Below, one piece after another: positions 33,018 through 42,470 of a stretch of 64,000 nt of DNA; position 1 is the first letter of the stretch, and each line of letters opens with the position of its first letter. A program made the position numbers and the translations under genes. The notes under the pieces were generated by a model. The model had not been told where the DNA came from. It saw only the letters and a program-made list of their open reading frames with translations, and did no database searches. Source of the stretch: Oceanimonas aquatica (GTDB lineage Bacteria; Pseudomonadota; Gammaproteobacteria; Enterobacterales; Aeromonadaceae); assembly GCF_030732065.1 (NCBI RefSeq), contig NZ_JAVBHX010000005.1, positions 124,001 to 188,000 on the forward strand, in the 5' to 3' direction.

Positions 33018-33038
33018 CAGTAACCAGTAACCAGTAAC
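33018..33038 (+). repeat. Short tandem repeat, three CAGTAAC units
   Basis: Three exact 7-base copies in tandem, starting 11 bases after the alpA stop and preceded by a related AACCAAC. It lies in a 112-base gap and may be a protein-binding or replication-slippage site. Confidence 0.6.
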
Positions 33039-33118
33039 CAAAAAAAACTTCAGACATATTTCATTCCCTTGAGCTAACTCAACGCTGAGTTAAACAACGT
33101 CCCTCAAGGAGAATACCT

Positions 33119-33448
33119 ATGTCTATTAAATGCCCTTCCTGTAATTCCCAACGCATTATTACCCGAGACATTGCCAGAAAAATTGGCGGCACCACTGGCG
33201 CTATTGCCGGAGGCGCTTCAGGCATGGCTGGCGCTGCCGGTGGAGCCAGAGTCGGCACCCTGGTAGGAACCATAGGAGGCCCCCTAGGAATGACTCTGGG
33301 TGGCCTTGCTGGTGCCATTATCGGGGGGCTTGTGGGTAGTGCCGCCGGTGGTGCTGCAGGATCCAAACTTGGAGAAGAGATCGACAACAAGTTGCTGGAT
33401 AACTTCCAGTGCGCCGACTGTGGTCATTGCTTTCGTCAGCAAGGCTAA
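33119..33448 (+). CDS. Small glycine-zipper protein with split zinc ribbon
   Basis: 109 residues. CPSC at residues 5-8 and CADCGHC near the C-terminus can together form one zinc ribbon. Between them a 75-residue Gly/Ala-rich hydrophobic segment has GxxxG spacing typical of membrane-inserting glycine zippers (GGTTGAIAGGASGMAGAAGG and following). I know no function for it. It sits between the alpA gene and the DUF932 gene. AAGGAG precedes the start. Confidence 0.75.
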   Translation: MSIKCPSCNSQRIITRDIARKIGGTTGAIAGGASGMAGAAGGARVGTLVGTIGGPLGMTLGGLAGAIIGGLVGSAAGGAAGSKLGEEIDNKLLDNFQCADCGHCFRQQG

Positions 33449-33521
33449 CCACCAAACTCTGCCAGCTCTGGCAGCTCACTCTCAACACAGCTTCACTCAC
33501 CCACTTTCTCAGGAGGCGGTT

Positions 33522-34475
33522 ATGTCTCACCTCATCGAGTCCATGGCCTACGTGGGCCAAACGCCCTGGCATGGCCTGGGCAATCAGCTCAGCCGTCAGC
33601 AGCCGCTGTCGGTCTGGCTCAGGGAGGCCGGCATGGACTGGTCCATCAAGCAAAGCGATGTCATGTTCAACGCCGCCGATGATGGACTGTTCTTGCGCAG
33701 TCACGATGGCGCTCAGGTGCTGTATCGCTCCGATACCCTGGCTCCCCTGTCGGTAGTGTCCAATCGCTACAAGGTGGTGCAGCCCAAGGAGGTGCTGCAT
33801 TTTTATAAAGACCTGGTGCATGCCGGTGGCTTTGAGCTGGAAACCGCCGGCGTGCTCAAGGGCGGCCGCAAGCTGTGGGCCCTGGCTAAAACCGGCCAGG
33901 CAGACAAGCTCAAGGGGAACGACCACATCAAGGGTTATCTGCTGCTGGCCACCAGTTGCGATGGCACTCTGTGTACCACAGCACAATTCACTTCAGTACG
34001 GGTGGTGTGCAACAACACCCTGCAGGTAGCCGTTAACAAGAAAGCCGGAGCCATTAAGGTGCCCCACTCCACCGTGTTTGATCCCAAGCAAGTAAAAGAG
34101 GCTCTGGGGCTGGGCCTGTCGAGCTGGGATACCTTTATGCACGACCTGAAGGCCATGAGCCAACGTCCGGTTTCACCAGAAGAAGCGCACCGCTTCTTTG
34201 CAGAAGTACTGGAAGACCCATGCTTAACAGAAACTGATTTGACACCTTCAAAACCCATGCAACAACTGCTGAGCCTGTACGACGGTGCAGGTATGGGTGC
34301 TGATCTGGCTTCCAGCAAAAACACCGCCTGGGGCCTGGTAAACGCCATGACCGAGTTTGTAGATCATCACCGTCGTGCCCGCAGCCAGGATAACCGGCTC
34401 GACTCCGCCTGGTTCGGACTCGGTGCTCAACTCAAGCAAAAAGCCTACGGCCAGGCCATGGCATTACTCGACTAA
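33522..34475 (+). CDS. DUF932 phage/plasmid-like protein
   Basis: 317 residues beginning MSHLIESMAYVGQTPWHGLG, a characteristic start of the DUF932 family found in plasmids, phages and islands. Function is not established. Perfect ribosome site AGGAGG. It heads a gene group (DUF932, YqaJ nuclease, Gp3-like, RadC-like) that usually travels together in such islands. Confidence 0.87.
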   Translation: MSHLIESMAYVGQTPWHGLGNQLSRQQPLSVWLREAGMDWSIKQSDVMFNAADDGLFLRSHDGAQVLYRSDTLAPLSVVSNRYKVVQPKEVLHFYKDLVHAGGFELETAGVLKGGRKLWALAKTGQADKLKGNDHIKGYLLLATSCDGTLCTTAQFTSVRVVCNNTLQVAVNKKAGAIKVPHSTVFDPKQVKEALGLGLSSWDTFMHDLKAMSQRPVSPEEAHRFFAEVLEDPCLTETDLTPSKPMQQLLSLYDGAGMGADLASSKNTAWGLVNAMTEFVDHHRRARSQDNRLDSAWFGLGAQLKQKAYGQAMALLD

Positions 34476-34559
34476 TTCTCACCAGTATTACTTCTTTATA
34501 TCCCCCGTTGGCATGAGCCAACGGGGGGTATGTTTTTTATGCGTTTGAGGAGACTCACC

Positions 34560-35543
34560 ATGAAAACTCGTTATTCCCAAGCCCTGCGTCTGGCCGACAC
34601 CAAGGCACTCACTCACCAACAATGGCTGGAAGTGCGCCAGTCTGGTATTGGCTCATCCGATGCCGCCGTGGCCATTGGCCTGTCCCCCTACAAGAGCCCC
34701 TTGTCACTGTGGCTGGAGAAAACTGGTCGCCGCCCGGCACCAGATCTGAGCAACAACGAAGCGGTGTTCTGGGGCACTACCCTGGAGCCGGTGCTGGCTT
34801 ACGTTTACGCCCAACGCACCAGGCTCAAGGTGCGCCGGGTGAATGCGGTGCTGCAACACCCGGACCATCCCTTCATGCTCGCCAATCTGGATCGGGAAGT
34901 GCTGGGACACCCCGATGGCGTGGGCACGCTGGAGATCAAGACCGCCGGCTATCACTCTGCACCACAATGGGAGCAGGGCATTCCCCTCGCCTACCAGTGT
35001 CAGGTGCTGCACCAGCTGGCCGTTACCGGCCATGCCTGGGCCGATGTGGCGGTACTGATCGCCGGGCAGGATTTTCGTATTTACCGCATCAATCGGGACG
35101 ACGACAAAATTGCCGATCTCATAAGGCGGGAAAATGCTTTCTGGCAGCATGTGCTCGACGACACCCAGCCGGAACCCGACGGCTCGGCAGATGCCGGCAA
35201 GGCCCTGCAATCGCTCTATCCCGAAGACAAGACACCGGTGCTGGATCTTACCGAGTCGGCAGAAATGAACACCCTGTTCAGCCACTTTCTCAGCGCCAAG
35301 GAGAAGAAGGAAGAAGCCGAAGCCAGTGAGGCCAGGCTCAAGCAGCAACTGCAGGCCGCTTTGGGCGATGCCGGTGGCGCGGTATTTCAGGAAGGAAAGA
35401 TCAGCTGGAAACGCAGCCGTGATCGCGTGGTGCCCGATATGGAAAAGCTCAGTAACTCCCATCCGGAATGGCTGCAGCATTGCAGCAAAATCGTACCTGG
35501 CTCTCGCCGCTTTACCGTGCAACTGCAAAGGAGCAAGTCATGA
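34560..35543 (+). CDS. YqaJ-family viral recombinase/exonuclease
   Basis: 327 residues. PD-(D/E)xK exonuclease of the lambda-exonuclease/YqaJ class: RQSGIGSSDAAVAIGLSPYKS, the acidic ligand in HPDGVG and the catalytic LEIKTAG. A coiled segment (SAKEKKEEAEASEARLKQQL) lies near residue 255. It likely processes DNA ends for recombination. Its stop overlaps the next start (ATGA). Confidence 0.87.
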   Translation: MKTRYSQALRLADTKALTHQQWLEVRQSGIGSSDAAVAIGLSPYKSPLSLWLEKTGRRPAPDLSNNEAVFWGTTLEPVLAYVYAQRTRLKVRRVNAVLQHPDHPFMLANLDREVLGHPDGVGTLEIKTAGYHSAPQWEQGIPLAYQCQVLHQLAVTGHAWADVAVLIAGQDFRIYRINRDDDKIADLIRRENAFWQHVLDDTQPEPDGSADAGKALQSLYPEDKTPVLDLTESAEMNTLFSHFLSAKEKKEEAEASEARLKQQLQAALGDAGGAVFQEGKISWKRSRDRVVPDMEKLSNSHPEWLQHCSKIVPGSRRFTVQLQRSKS

Positions 35544-36436
35544 TCAAAGGACTGGCCATCACTCCGCCCATCATTGGGCGGATCAGCATTGGCAAGCTGG
35601 TCAACAAGAACGACAAGTGGCTACCGGAAAAAGACGACAGCTTTACCCTCACCACTCAGGTTCAAAACCGTAACGGCTGGATGTTACACCCGCTGCACCA
35701 GCAATACGCTGAAACGGCGGCCAACGGCAAGATCCGGGCGATCCCGGTGCGGGTATTGTTCAATGACAGCGAGCTGAACCTGCGGGCCGAGTACAGCGCC
35801 TTTGATCGCAGCACCGGACGGCCGCTGTGCGTGGGTAATGGCGATACCGCCAAACGAGTCAATGAAGGAGGAATAGAAGAAGTGACTTGTCCGGGGCCGG
35901 AGTATTGCCGCTTCGCCCATGAACAGGGCTGCAAGCTTTATGGCCGCCTTAACCTACAGGTGGAAGGCCAGAACGACGAGCTGGGCAGCTTTATCTTTCG
36001 CACCACGGGTTATAACTCGGTGCGAACCCTGGCGGCACGGCTACGCTACTTTGAGGCAGTGACCGGTGGCTATACGCGACATTTGGCGCTGCAACTCAAG
36101 CTCAGAGCCAAGAGCACCACCCAGTCTTACCGCACCCCAGTGTTCTATGTGGATTTGACCCTGCGCGACGAGGACACCCTGGCGCAAGCGGTCAGCACGG
36201 CATTGCAGGAAGCCGAACACTACCGGCAGTCCGGCGTGGACATTGCCAACCTGGAACACACCGCCAGACAACTGCTGCACAACGGCCAGTTTGAAGACGG
36301 TGAAGATGAAGTCCCGCTGTTGCTGGACGAATTCTACCCGGAACAAACCGAGCAGCCAGAACCAACCCTAAACGCCAAACCTGCCAACCTGGTCAAAGCA
36401 ACTCGCCTGACCAACAAACTCGGTACGGTTGAGTAA
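35540..36436 (+). CDS. Gp3-like phage protein (hydrolase or metal-binding / recombination directionality factor-like)
   Basis: 298 residues beginning MIKGLAITPPIIGRISIGKL. A Cys cluster (CPGPEYCRFAHEQGCKLYG, residues about 120-138) can bind a metal. Proteins of this sort lie after YqaJ-type nucleases in phages and islands. Some are linked to integrase directionality; that role is unproven here. Coupled to the YqaJ gene by an ATGA overlap. Confidence 0.7.
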   Translation: MIKGLAITPPIIGRISIGKLVNKNDKWLPEKDDSFTLTTQVQNRNGWMLHPLHQQYAETAANGKIRAIPVRVLFNDSELNLRAEYSAFDRSTGRPLCVGNGDTAKRVNEGGIEEVTCPGPEYCRFAHEQGCKLYGRLNLQVEGQNDELGSFIFRTTGYNSVRTLAARLRYFEAVTGGYTRHLALQLKLRAKSTTQSYRTPVFYVDLTLRDEDTLAQAVSTALQEAEHYRQSGVDIANLEHTARQLLHNGQFEDGEDEVPLLLDEFYPEQTEQPEPTLNAKPANLVKATRLTNKLGTVE

Positions 36437-36473
36437 CTAAGCTCTCATCAGACAAGCAAATACGAGATTCAAA

Positions 36474-36563
36474 ATGAACAAGTCCTGGATCGAATGGCTT
36501 GCCTGGGGGCTGCTAATCGTCATCGCTGGCGTTTCAGTTTATCTGGAAGTGAAGCGCTTCTAG
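36474..36563 (+). CDS. Possible 29-residue single-span membrane peptide
   Basis: The frame MNKSWIEWLAWGLLIVIAGV continues to the stop at 36561-36563. One hydrophobic helix (residues 8-24) ends in a basic tail (KRF). The ribosome site is weak. It lies between the Gp3-like gene and the RadC-like gene and may be a genuine small membrane protein. Confidence 0.45.
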   Translation: MNKSWIEWLAWGLLIVIAGVSVYLEVKRF

Positions 36564-36637
36564 CCCTCACGCCCTGGTTATACATATCCCTTTACGCGCC
36601 GCCCCTGATCGGCGTTTTTTTATGCATGGAGGATCCC

Positions 36638-37135
36638 ATGAGCAATAACACCTTTATCGCCGGCGAACAGTCCGGCACTTATCTGGCTCTTGGCCTGGTA
36701 ACCGAGGCCGACATTCTGCACATGGCCCACAAGTTGGCCCGCCGGCGACTGGCCAAGGGCCGTGTACTCGACGCCCCGAGCAAAACCTTTGAGGCGCTGC
36801 AAACCCTGCTGCAGGAATGTGAGCATGAGATCTTTGCGGTGGTACTGCTCGACAATCAGCACCGCATTCTGCGCTTCGAGCAGCTGTTTCGCGGCACCAT
36901 CGACGCCGCCAGCGTCTACCCCCGAGAAGTGGTCAAGCTGGCTTTAACCTGTAACGCAGCCGCCGCCATCTTTGTGCATAACCACCCGTCCGGCGATCCC
37001 GAGCCCAGCCGGGCGGACGTAGCCATTACTCAGCGCCTGCGCGATGCGCTTAACTTGGTAGATATCCGCACTCTGGATCATGTGGTTGTCGGCCTGGAAG
37101 GCTGCGTGTCTCTGGCTGAGCGCGGCCAGATTTAA
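36638..37135 (+). CDS. RadC/YeeS-like JAB-domain protein
   Basis: 165 residues. JAMM motif HNHPSGDPEPSRAD with upstream Glu, so a metal-dependent hydrolase fold. RadC-like genes are common in islands and defence-rich elements; activity is not established. ATG 36638 follows GGAGGAT and starts the conserved part. Confidence 0.85.
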   Translation: MSNNTFIAGEQSGTYLALGLVTEADILHMAHKLARRRLAKGRVLDAPSKTFEALQTLLQECEHEIFAVVLLDNQHRILRFEQLFRGTIDAASVYPREVVKLALTCNAAAAIFVHNHPSGDPEPSRADVAITQRLRDALNLVDIRTLDHVVVGLEGCVSLAERGQI

Positions 37136-37149
37136 CCCAAGGAGCCCAC

Positions 37150-37407
37150 ATGGAGTTCAACCCGAATGAGCTGGAGCCCCAGTTCAATGAGCAACAGTTC
37201 TGGCGCAAGCTCAGGGCCAACCTGCGCCGGGCAGGTAAAGAAGTGATCCGCCACTGCCTGTGCCTGCACTACGCGGCTCAGAAGCCGGAGACCCCGCTCT
37301 GGGCCAAAACGGTGGTGTATGGTGCCTTGGCCTACTTCCTAATCCCGCTGGATGCCGAGGTAGAGCGCCAAGCCGACCGCAAGCTGCGGGAGTGGTTTGG
37401 GGACTGA
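37150..37407 (+). CDS. Short DUF1232 (YkvA-like) membrane protein
   Basis: 85 residues. The hydrophobic core TPLWAKTVVYGALAYFLIPLD matches DUF1232, but the second conserved half (usually PIDLIPDF... and beyond) is replaced by a short charged tail. It could be a truncated or variant form. Confidence 0.6.
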   Translation: MEFNPNELEPQFNEQQFWRKLRANLRRAGKEVIRHCLCLHYAAQKPETPLWAKTVVYGALAYFLIPLDAEVERQADRKLREWFGD

Positions 37408-37411
37408 AAAA

Positions 37412-37440
37412 AAAAGCGACCTGCCGTCGCTTTTTTTTTT
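37412..37440 (+). terminator. Strong two-way terminator after the island maintenance module
   Basis: AAAAAAAAAGCGAC / GTCGCTTTTTTTTTT with a 5-base loop; T-runs on both strands make it bidirectional. It separates the maintenance genes from the CBASS region. Confidence 0.9.
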
Positions 37441-37842
37441 CACTTGAAACCAAGAATCATGGACCGGAGGTACTGGAAGTAAAATAGTGATGAGTAGTCG
37501 AATTTCGACCAAGGGCAGGTTTGATTCAGCACTAGGGAGATTTCCTGCTCGAACTCGGCTGTGGCCTTATTTATAAGTTCCGTTCTGCTGTAGGGATATC
37601 TACGCAGTTACACACAGCACCCTTTTTATTCTTCAATGGTAGCCGCCCAATATTTGCCGCAAAGCACTGACTCTGATAAATTTTTGACCAGAAACAGAAT
37701 AAATGTAGGTTTACGCATGATCTAGGTTAAGTATCTTGACCTTCCTACTATTTGAATACGCAGAAATCTTGCTACAGCGGCCATCCAATGACAAAACCCC
37801 GACTGGCCGAAATCCCGATAATTCAAGACTTGGTGCTCCACT
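37441..37842 (+). promoter_or_regulatory. Upstream region of CBASS operon
   Basis: 402 bases with no gene that I can support. AT-rich parts near 37670-37760 hold candidate -35 hexamers (TTGACC at 37684 and 37736), but no confident -10 element. It must contain the promoter of the DUF2188-CBASS operon. Confidence 0.35.
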
Positions 37843-38067
37843 ATGGCAGGTAAAAATCAGCATATTGTTCCTCATCAAAACGGTTGGGCCGTTAAAAGTG
37901 CAGGCAACCAGCGGGCGACATCTGTGCATGAGACGCAGCAACAGGCAATAGATGCAGGGCGAGATATTGCACGTAACCAAAAATCTGAACTTGTCATTCA
38001 TCGCCCAGATGGCCGTATCCGTAACAAGGATAGTCACGGCAACGACCCTTTCCCTCCGAGAGGTTAA
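37843..38067 (+). CDS. DUF2188 protein upstream of CBASS
   Basis: 74 residues: HIVPHQNGWAVKSAGNQRA, TQQQAIDAGRDIARN and LVIHRPDGRIRNKDSHGNDP are the three typical DUF2188 blocks. The family is small and its function is unknown. The stop is 6 bases before capV, so it is very probably co-transcribed with CBASS. Ribosome site is weak. Confidence 0.8.
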   Translation: MAGKNQHIVPHQNGWAVKSAGNQRATSVHETQQQAIDAGRDIARNQKSELVIHRPDGRIRNKDSHGNDPFPPRG

Positions 38068-38073
38068 AACGTC

Positions 38074-39075
38074 ATGACCGACATCCCTACCTACCATGTG
38101 CTCGCCCTGTCGGGTGGTGGTTATCGCGGCCTCTATACGGCTACAGTTCTTGCCGAGCTTGAATCAGTGCTGGGTCGCCCTATTGCTTCCCACTTTGACC
38201 TGATTTGTGGCACATCGGCGGGAGGGATGTTGGCTTTGGGGCTAGCAGCGGAGATTCCGGCTAGCGAACTCAAAGCATTGTTCGAAGACGAAGGTAATCG
38301 CATCTTTGGTTGCCGTAGCCTTCTAAGGCAGCTGTTGGGATTCTGGCTGACTGCAAAGCATGACTCGACGGGATTGCGAGAGGTACTGACCGAACGCTTT
38401 CAAGGAATCACGATCGGCGACTTGAAGCATCGTGTTCTTGTGCCAGCAGTAAACTACTCGACAGGTCGCGGACAGTTTTTCAAGACCCCTCACCACCCTT
38501 CCTTTGAACTGGATCACCGCATGAAAATCGTCGATGTTGCACTGGCGACTGCCGCTGCCCCCGTCTACTTTCCGCTGGCACGCAACGACCGTGGTGTCTT
38601 CGCGGATGGAGGACTGGTAGGCAATGCTCCCGGTCTATTCGGGTTGCACGAAGTCAAGACGTTCCTCTCGCCGAAACAGGATGCACTGATTCGAGTTCTA
38701 TCCATCGGCACGATGACGATCGGTGCGACCGTTCGAGGCGGTGCCAGCCTTGACCGTGGATTTGGAAAGTGGCGAGGAGGACTCTTCGATCTGGTGATCT
38801 CCGCACAGGAATCGTCGGTGGACTACATGCTGCAGCAAACGTTAGGCGACAACTACTTTCAAATCGACGACAAAGCGACACCGGATCAAAGTAAGGACGT
38901 GAAGGCGCTGGATCGGGTTTCCATTGGCGCCACGAATACGCTCAAGGATCGCGGAAGCCATGCTGCGCAGCGTGCGCTCGGCGCTCCTCTTTTCCAACCT
39001 TTTAGAGCGCACCAGGCCGGCGCTCCCATCTTCTATCACGGCCCCAACAAAAATGTCCCGGAGGCCAAATGCTGA
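38074..39075 (+). CDS. capV: CBASS patatin-like phospholipase effector
   Basis: 333 residues. Patatin motifs: glycine-rich loop SGGGYRG (13-19), nucleophile GTSAG (Ser48) and the Asp of FADGG (about residue 172-175). It cuts membrane phospholipids after binding the cyclic dinucleotide made by the neighbouring cyclase, killing the infected cell. It overlaps the cyclase gene by 7 bases. Confidence 0.93.
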   Translation: MTDIPTYHVLALSGGGYRGLYTATVLAELESVLGRPIASHFDLICGTSAGGMLALGLAAEIPASELKALFEDEGNRIFGCRSLLRQLLGFWLTAKHDSTGLREVLTERFQGITIGDLKHRVLVPAVNYSTGRGQFFKTPHHPSFELDHRMKIVDVALATAAAPVYFPLARNDRGVFADGGLVGNAPGLFGLHEVKTFLSPKQDALIRVLSIGTMTIGATVRGGASLDRGFGKWRGGLFDLVISAQESSVDYMLQQTLGDNYFQIDDKATPDQSKDVKALDRVSIGATNTLKDRGSHAAQRALGAPLFQPFRAHQAGAPIFYHGPNKNVPEAKC

Positions 39076-40208
39076 ATCTGAGCCCACTTTTTTTTACCAC
39101 CATTGATAACGAATCCTGCATGCATGGGGAGTTGGATTTAGCCCCTGAACAGCGCACTCTGATCGCCAGCGCCCGCACTGATGTGAGGGATTGCCTACGC
39201 GCAGGCATTCCACGTGTATTAAAGGAAAATGGATACACAGAGGCAGTTCCCCAACCCCGCTTCTTCACGCAAGGGTCGTGGGCATACAAGACGTTGAACT
39301 CCCCGGCACAACCCCCTCAGCAAGCCGATATCGATGATGGCTGCTATCTGCCAATGAGCTTCATCTCTCAAACGAAGCGTCCCAGCACTGCAGCTACAGT
39401 ATTCTTTACTGCTGCGGAAGAAGCATTAAAACCGTTAGTCGAGGAAAAGCAGTGGAAGCTTGTCACCGATAAGCCGACGTGCATCCGCATCGTCATTAGT
39501 ACGTATGCCCATATTGATATACCTCTGTATGCCATCCCAGACGAAGAATTTGCAGCTCTGAAGGCGTCGATGGAACGGTATGGCTACGATTCGTTATTGG
39601 AGGCTGTAAACATGGCGGAGCAGGATACTTGGACTGCGCTCCCCGCTGACAAGGTACTGCTTGCTCATCGTGAATGCGATTGGATGCCCTCAGATCCTAG
39701 GCCAGTGAAGGAGTGGTTCTTAGCAGAAGTTGCGGCCAAGGGAGAGCAGTTCCGACGTGTGGTTCGCTACTTGAAGGCCTTCCGCGATTGGAGGTGGTCC
39801 AGCGGTGGACCTGCCTCGATCCTACTAATGGCAGCCGCTGCCCCACTCTTTGAAAAACGCGATAGGCGCGACGATCTCGCTCTGCTAGATGTCGTCGCGG
39901 CACTGCCAGCACGTTTGCGTGAGGGAGTGAACAACCCCGTGGAAGAGTCTGAATCGCTCACAGAGCGACTAGGCCACGCGGGTGTCGAAGAAGCGGCCAA
40001 GGCATTCGAAGAATTCGAGGATGTGCTTCGCGGAGCCACCGGCACCGGTAGTCCTTCACAGGCATGCATCTGGATGCAAGGTGAATTCGGCTCGCGCTTT
40101 CCAAACGAGCCAGAGCGGGTCAAAGCAGTATCCGTTGCTGCAACCATTGCCGCAACTCCCGCCACCGCAGGTCCGAGCGAACTTGTCGGGAGAACGAAGG
40201 CCGGATGA
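39069..40208 (+). CDS. dncV: CBASS CD-NTase, DncV-like (clade A)
   Basis: 379 residues. Nucleotidyltransferase motifs: QGSWAYKTL (Gly69-Ser70), catalytic ADIDDG (Asp87, Asp89) and third Asp in AHIDIPLY (Asp150), as in Vibrio DncV, which makes 3',3'-cGAMP. The C-terminus is ...RTKAG, ending in Gly; in type II CBASS the cyclase C-terminus is the site joined to targets by Cap2. Overlap with cap2 is ATGA. Confidence 0.93.
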   Translation: MLNLSPLFFTTIDNESCMHGELDLAPEQRTLIASARTDVRDCLRAGIPRVLKENGYTEAVPQPRFFTQGSWAYKTLNSPAQPPQQADIDDGCYLPMSFISQTKRPSTAATVFFTAAEEALKPLVEEKQWKLVTDKPTCIRIVISTYAHIDIPLYAIPDEEFAALKASMERYGYDSLLEAVNMAEQDTWTALPADKVLLAHRECDWMPSDPRPVKEWFLAEVAAKGEQFRRVVRYLKAFRDWRWSSGGPASILLMAAAAPLFEKRDRRDDLALLDVVAALPARLREGVNNPVEESESLTERLGHAGVEEAAKAFEEFEDVLRGATGTGSPSQACIWMQGEFGSRFPNEPERVKAVSVAATIAATPATAGPSELVGRTKAG

Positions 40209-41833
40209 GCGCCTCAGCGGTTGCAGACGTGATCGAAGCCTGCAAGCAGCACGGCTTCAAGTTTGTTGGTAAGACAGATGACGGCTGGTTCAAGCTTCAT
40301 GGGGATTTGCTCCCTCCCCAAGCGGACAAGGGCTATCCATGTGAAATTCAACTCGACCCCAAATTCTTCGACTTGCCTCGTATCCGGCTGCTGAAAATTC
40401 CCCCGGAGTTGCCCGCAGCAGCTCCTCATCTTGGCGCAGACGGCGGACTTTGCTACCTAGCCAAAGGCTCCGTCGTTCTAGATATATACGATCCTGTCGG
40501 GCAGTTGCTAGCGTGTCTACAACGTGCGGCTGTTGTGTTCGGACATATCGTGAAAGGGGAGATGCTCGAAGATCTAGCGGAAGAGTTCTTTGCCTATTGG
40601 CATGGTTGGCCTTGCTTTGTGGACATACAAGACAATGTCTTAGGGCTACAGAACTGCATTGTCGCGCAGGCCAATGAAAGTCCGTTGTGGTTCATCACCG
40701 ACAACGAAGATCGAACAACTGAGAAACTGAAGTCTCTCGGCTACCAAGTCACCGATAAAACAGTACTAACTTACCGGGTCAAAACTGGTGCTCAACCTCG
40801 TCCTCTTACCAACCACTGGCCTCCCGAAACCGTTGGGGATATTTTGGCTTGGCAAAGCATCCTGGACCCCCGGTGCCGACGCAAGATTCATAAACGCATC
40901 AAAGAAGGGAAAAAGAAAAAGGCCAACGGAGTTCTGATCATCATCGAATCCCCTTTGATGACTTATGGGTTTGCAGTTCTCTATAATCAACAACAACCAG
41001 CTCCAAAGAGCAAACATGTAAATAGCAGGGATTCAAGCTTTGGATTGAAGGTGATGCCCATCTCAGTTGTCAGGATTGATGATAGGTACCTTGCCCAGCG
41101 GAATATACCAAAATTAAAGACGCTTGCAGGAAAGAGCATCGCCGTCATTGGATGTGGCACGATTGGTGGCTATCTATCAGACATGCTGGTAAAGGCCGGT
41201 GCGGGGACCTGCGGCGGCAAACTTACGTTAGTGGATCTCGACATTCTGCTTCCGCAAAATATTGGGCGTCATCGTCTAGGATTTCCGGATTTGATGTCGA
41301 ATAAAGCCGAGGCCATGGCGAGGGAACTCAAGCGCTCGGCGCCAGGGGCCGAGATTCGTGCACTGCCCGTGGATGTTAGGCAATCTCAATTGGGAGAGCT
41401 GGATCTACTCATAGATGCCACCGGGGAAGAAGCTCTTGGGCATTGGCTGTGCGGTCAATATACTTCTACTACGCCCATGCTTTCAATCTGGATCGAGGGG
41501 CCAGGAACGGCTGTCCGCTCGCTCCTAAGAACGAACGAATCTGGAGCATGCTATCGATGTCTTTGGCATAGCAACAGAAGAGGCGAACTCCGTTCCACCC
41601 TTGCTCCCCTTCCTACCATCCTGGCGGGGCATGGATGTGAAGGCTTGTACGTACCATTTCCCGCTTCGGTAGCGATGCATGCAGCCAGCCTTGGCGCTGA
41701 GATGACTCTTGACTGGATCAATGGCGTCTATTCCCCTGCGTTACGAACTCGACTGATCGACCACACCCACCAGCTTGCTTCGCCCGATTGTGACCCACCA
41801 CGGGACCGGGAGTGTCCTGTATGCAGTTCTTGA
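40205..41833 (+). CDS. cap2: CBASS Cap2, fused E2-E1 conjugating enzyme
   Basis: 542 residues. The N-terminal E2-like domain has its probable active Cys83 in GADGGLCYL. The C-terminal E1-like domain has the nucleotide-binding [13 protein letters not shown], and a Cys pair SGACYRCLW (E1 active Cys candidates). Cap2 primes and activates the cyclase by joining its C-terminus to targets. The end (ECPVCSS) overlaps the cap3 start by 13 bases. Confidence 0.92.
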   Translation: MSASAVADVIEACKQHGFKFVGKTDDGWFKLHGDLLPPQADKGYPCEIQLDPKFFDLPRIRLLKIPPELPAAAPHLGADGGLCYLAKGSVVLDIYDPVGQLLACLQRAAVVFGHIVKGEMLEDLAEEFFAYWHGWPCFVDIQDNVLGLQNCIVAQANESPLWFITDNEDRTTEKLKSLGYQVTDKTVLTYRVKTGAQPRPLTNHWPPETVGDILAWQSILDPRCRRKIHKRIKEGKKKKANGVLIIIESPLMTYGFAVLYNQQQPAPKSKHVNSRDSSFGLKVMPISVVRIDDRYLAQRNIPKLKTLAGKSIAVIGCGTIGGYLSDMLVKAGAGTCGGKLTLVDLDILLPQNIGRHRLGFPDLMSNKAEAMARELKRSAPGAEIRALPVDVRQSQLGELDLLIDATGEEALGHWLCGQYTSTTPMLSIWIEGPGTAVRSLLRTNESGACYRCLWHSNRRGELRSTLAPLPTILAGHGCEGLYVPFPASVAMHAASLGAEMTLDWINGVYSPALRTRLIDHTHQLASPDCDPPRDRECPVCSS

Positions 41834-42297
41834 GTTCCTGGGCCACCGACGATAAAAGGACACTGCTGCATTTCTCAGCCTCATCGATAGAGACATTCTG
41901 TCAGCACATTCAGGTCCGTGATATTGACTGTGAAGCTGGCGGACTTTTGCTTGGTTCAGTTCATGGATCCCACATGCTAATTGAACTAGCAACGGTCCCT
42001 ACAGCATGCGACAAAAGGTTCCCATACCTGTTTGAACGGATGCCATTTGGCCACGAAGCAATCGCTCAGTCTCAGTGGGCGACGAGTCAAGGTACTGTCC
42101 GCTACTTAGGCGAGTGGCACACTCATCCCGAAGACCATCCTCATCCTTCTGGACTAGATAGAACGGAATGGAAACACTTATCAACTAAACGGCGGGATAA
42201 ACGGCCAACACTTGCTGTTATCGTCGGACGACAATCCCTCTATGTCGAATTAGTGCCGAATTCGGGACATGGCTTAGTGCTGAACCCGCTGGAATAG
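41821..42297 (+). CDS. cap3: CBASS Cap3, JAMM/Mov34 deconjugating protease
   Basis: 158 residues from ATG 41821 (a GTG at 41812 adds three residues). JAMM zinc site: EWHTHPEDHPHPSGLD (His-x-His ... Asp), with the catalytic Glu in CEAGGLLLG. It cleaves cyclase conjugates made by Cap2. It overlaps cap2, so the operon capV-dncV-cap2-cap3 is tightly coupled. Confidence 0.92.
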   Translation: MQFLSSWATDDKRTLLHFSASSIETFCQHIQVRDIDCEAGGLLLGSVHGSHMLIELATVPTACDKRFPYLFERMPFGHEAIAQSQWATSQGTVRYLGEWHTHPEDHPHPSGLDRTEWKHLSTKRRDKRPTLAVIVGRQSLYVELVPNSGHGLVLNPLE

Positions 42298-42470
42298 AAA
42301 ACAGCTTCAGCAGCCAACGAGTGATTAGCCATATTGTTGCTATCAAACCACTAAACCATGAAGGCAGGAGAAGCGTTAAAAACGATAAATACTCAAAGTG
42401 GTGATATCTTTGCGCTTGGTACTCGGGTGAGACAGAATGAACAGTACTGTCCCGAGCGCAAGGAATCGTC

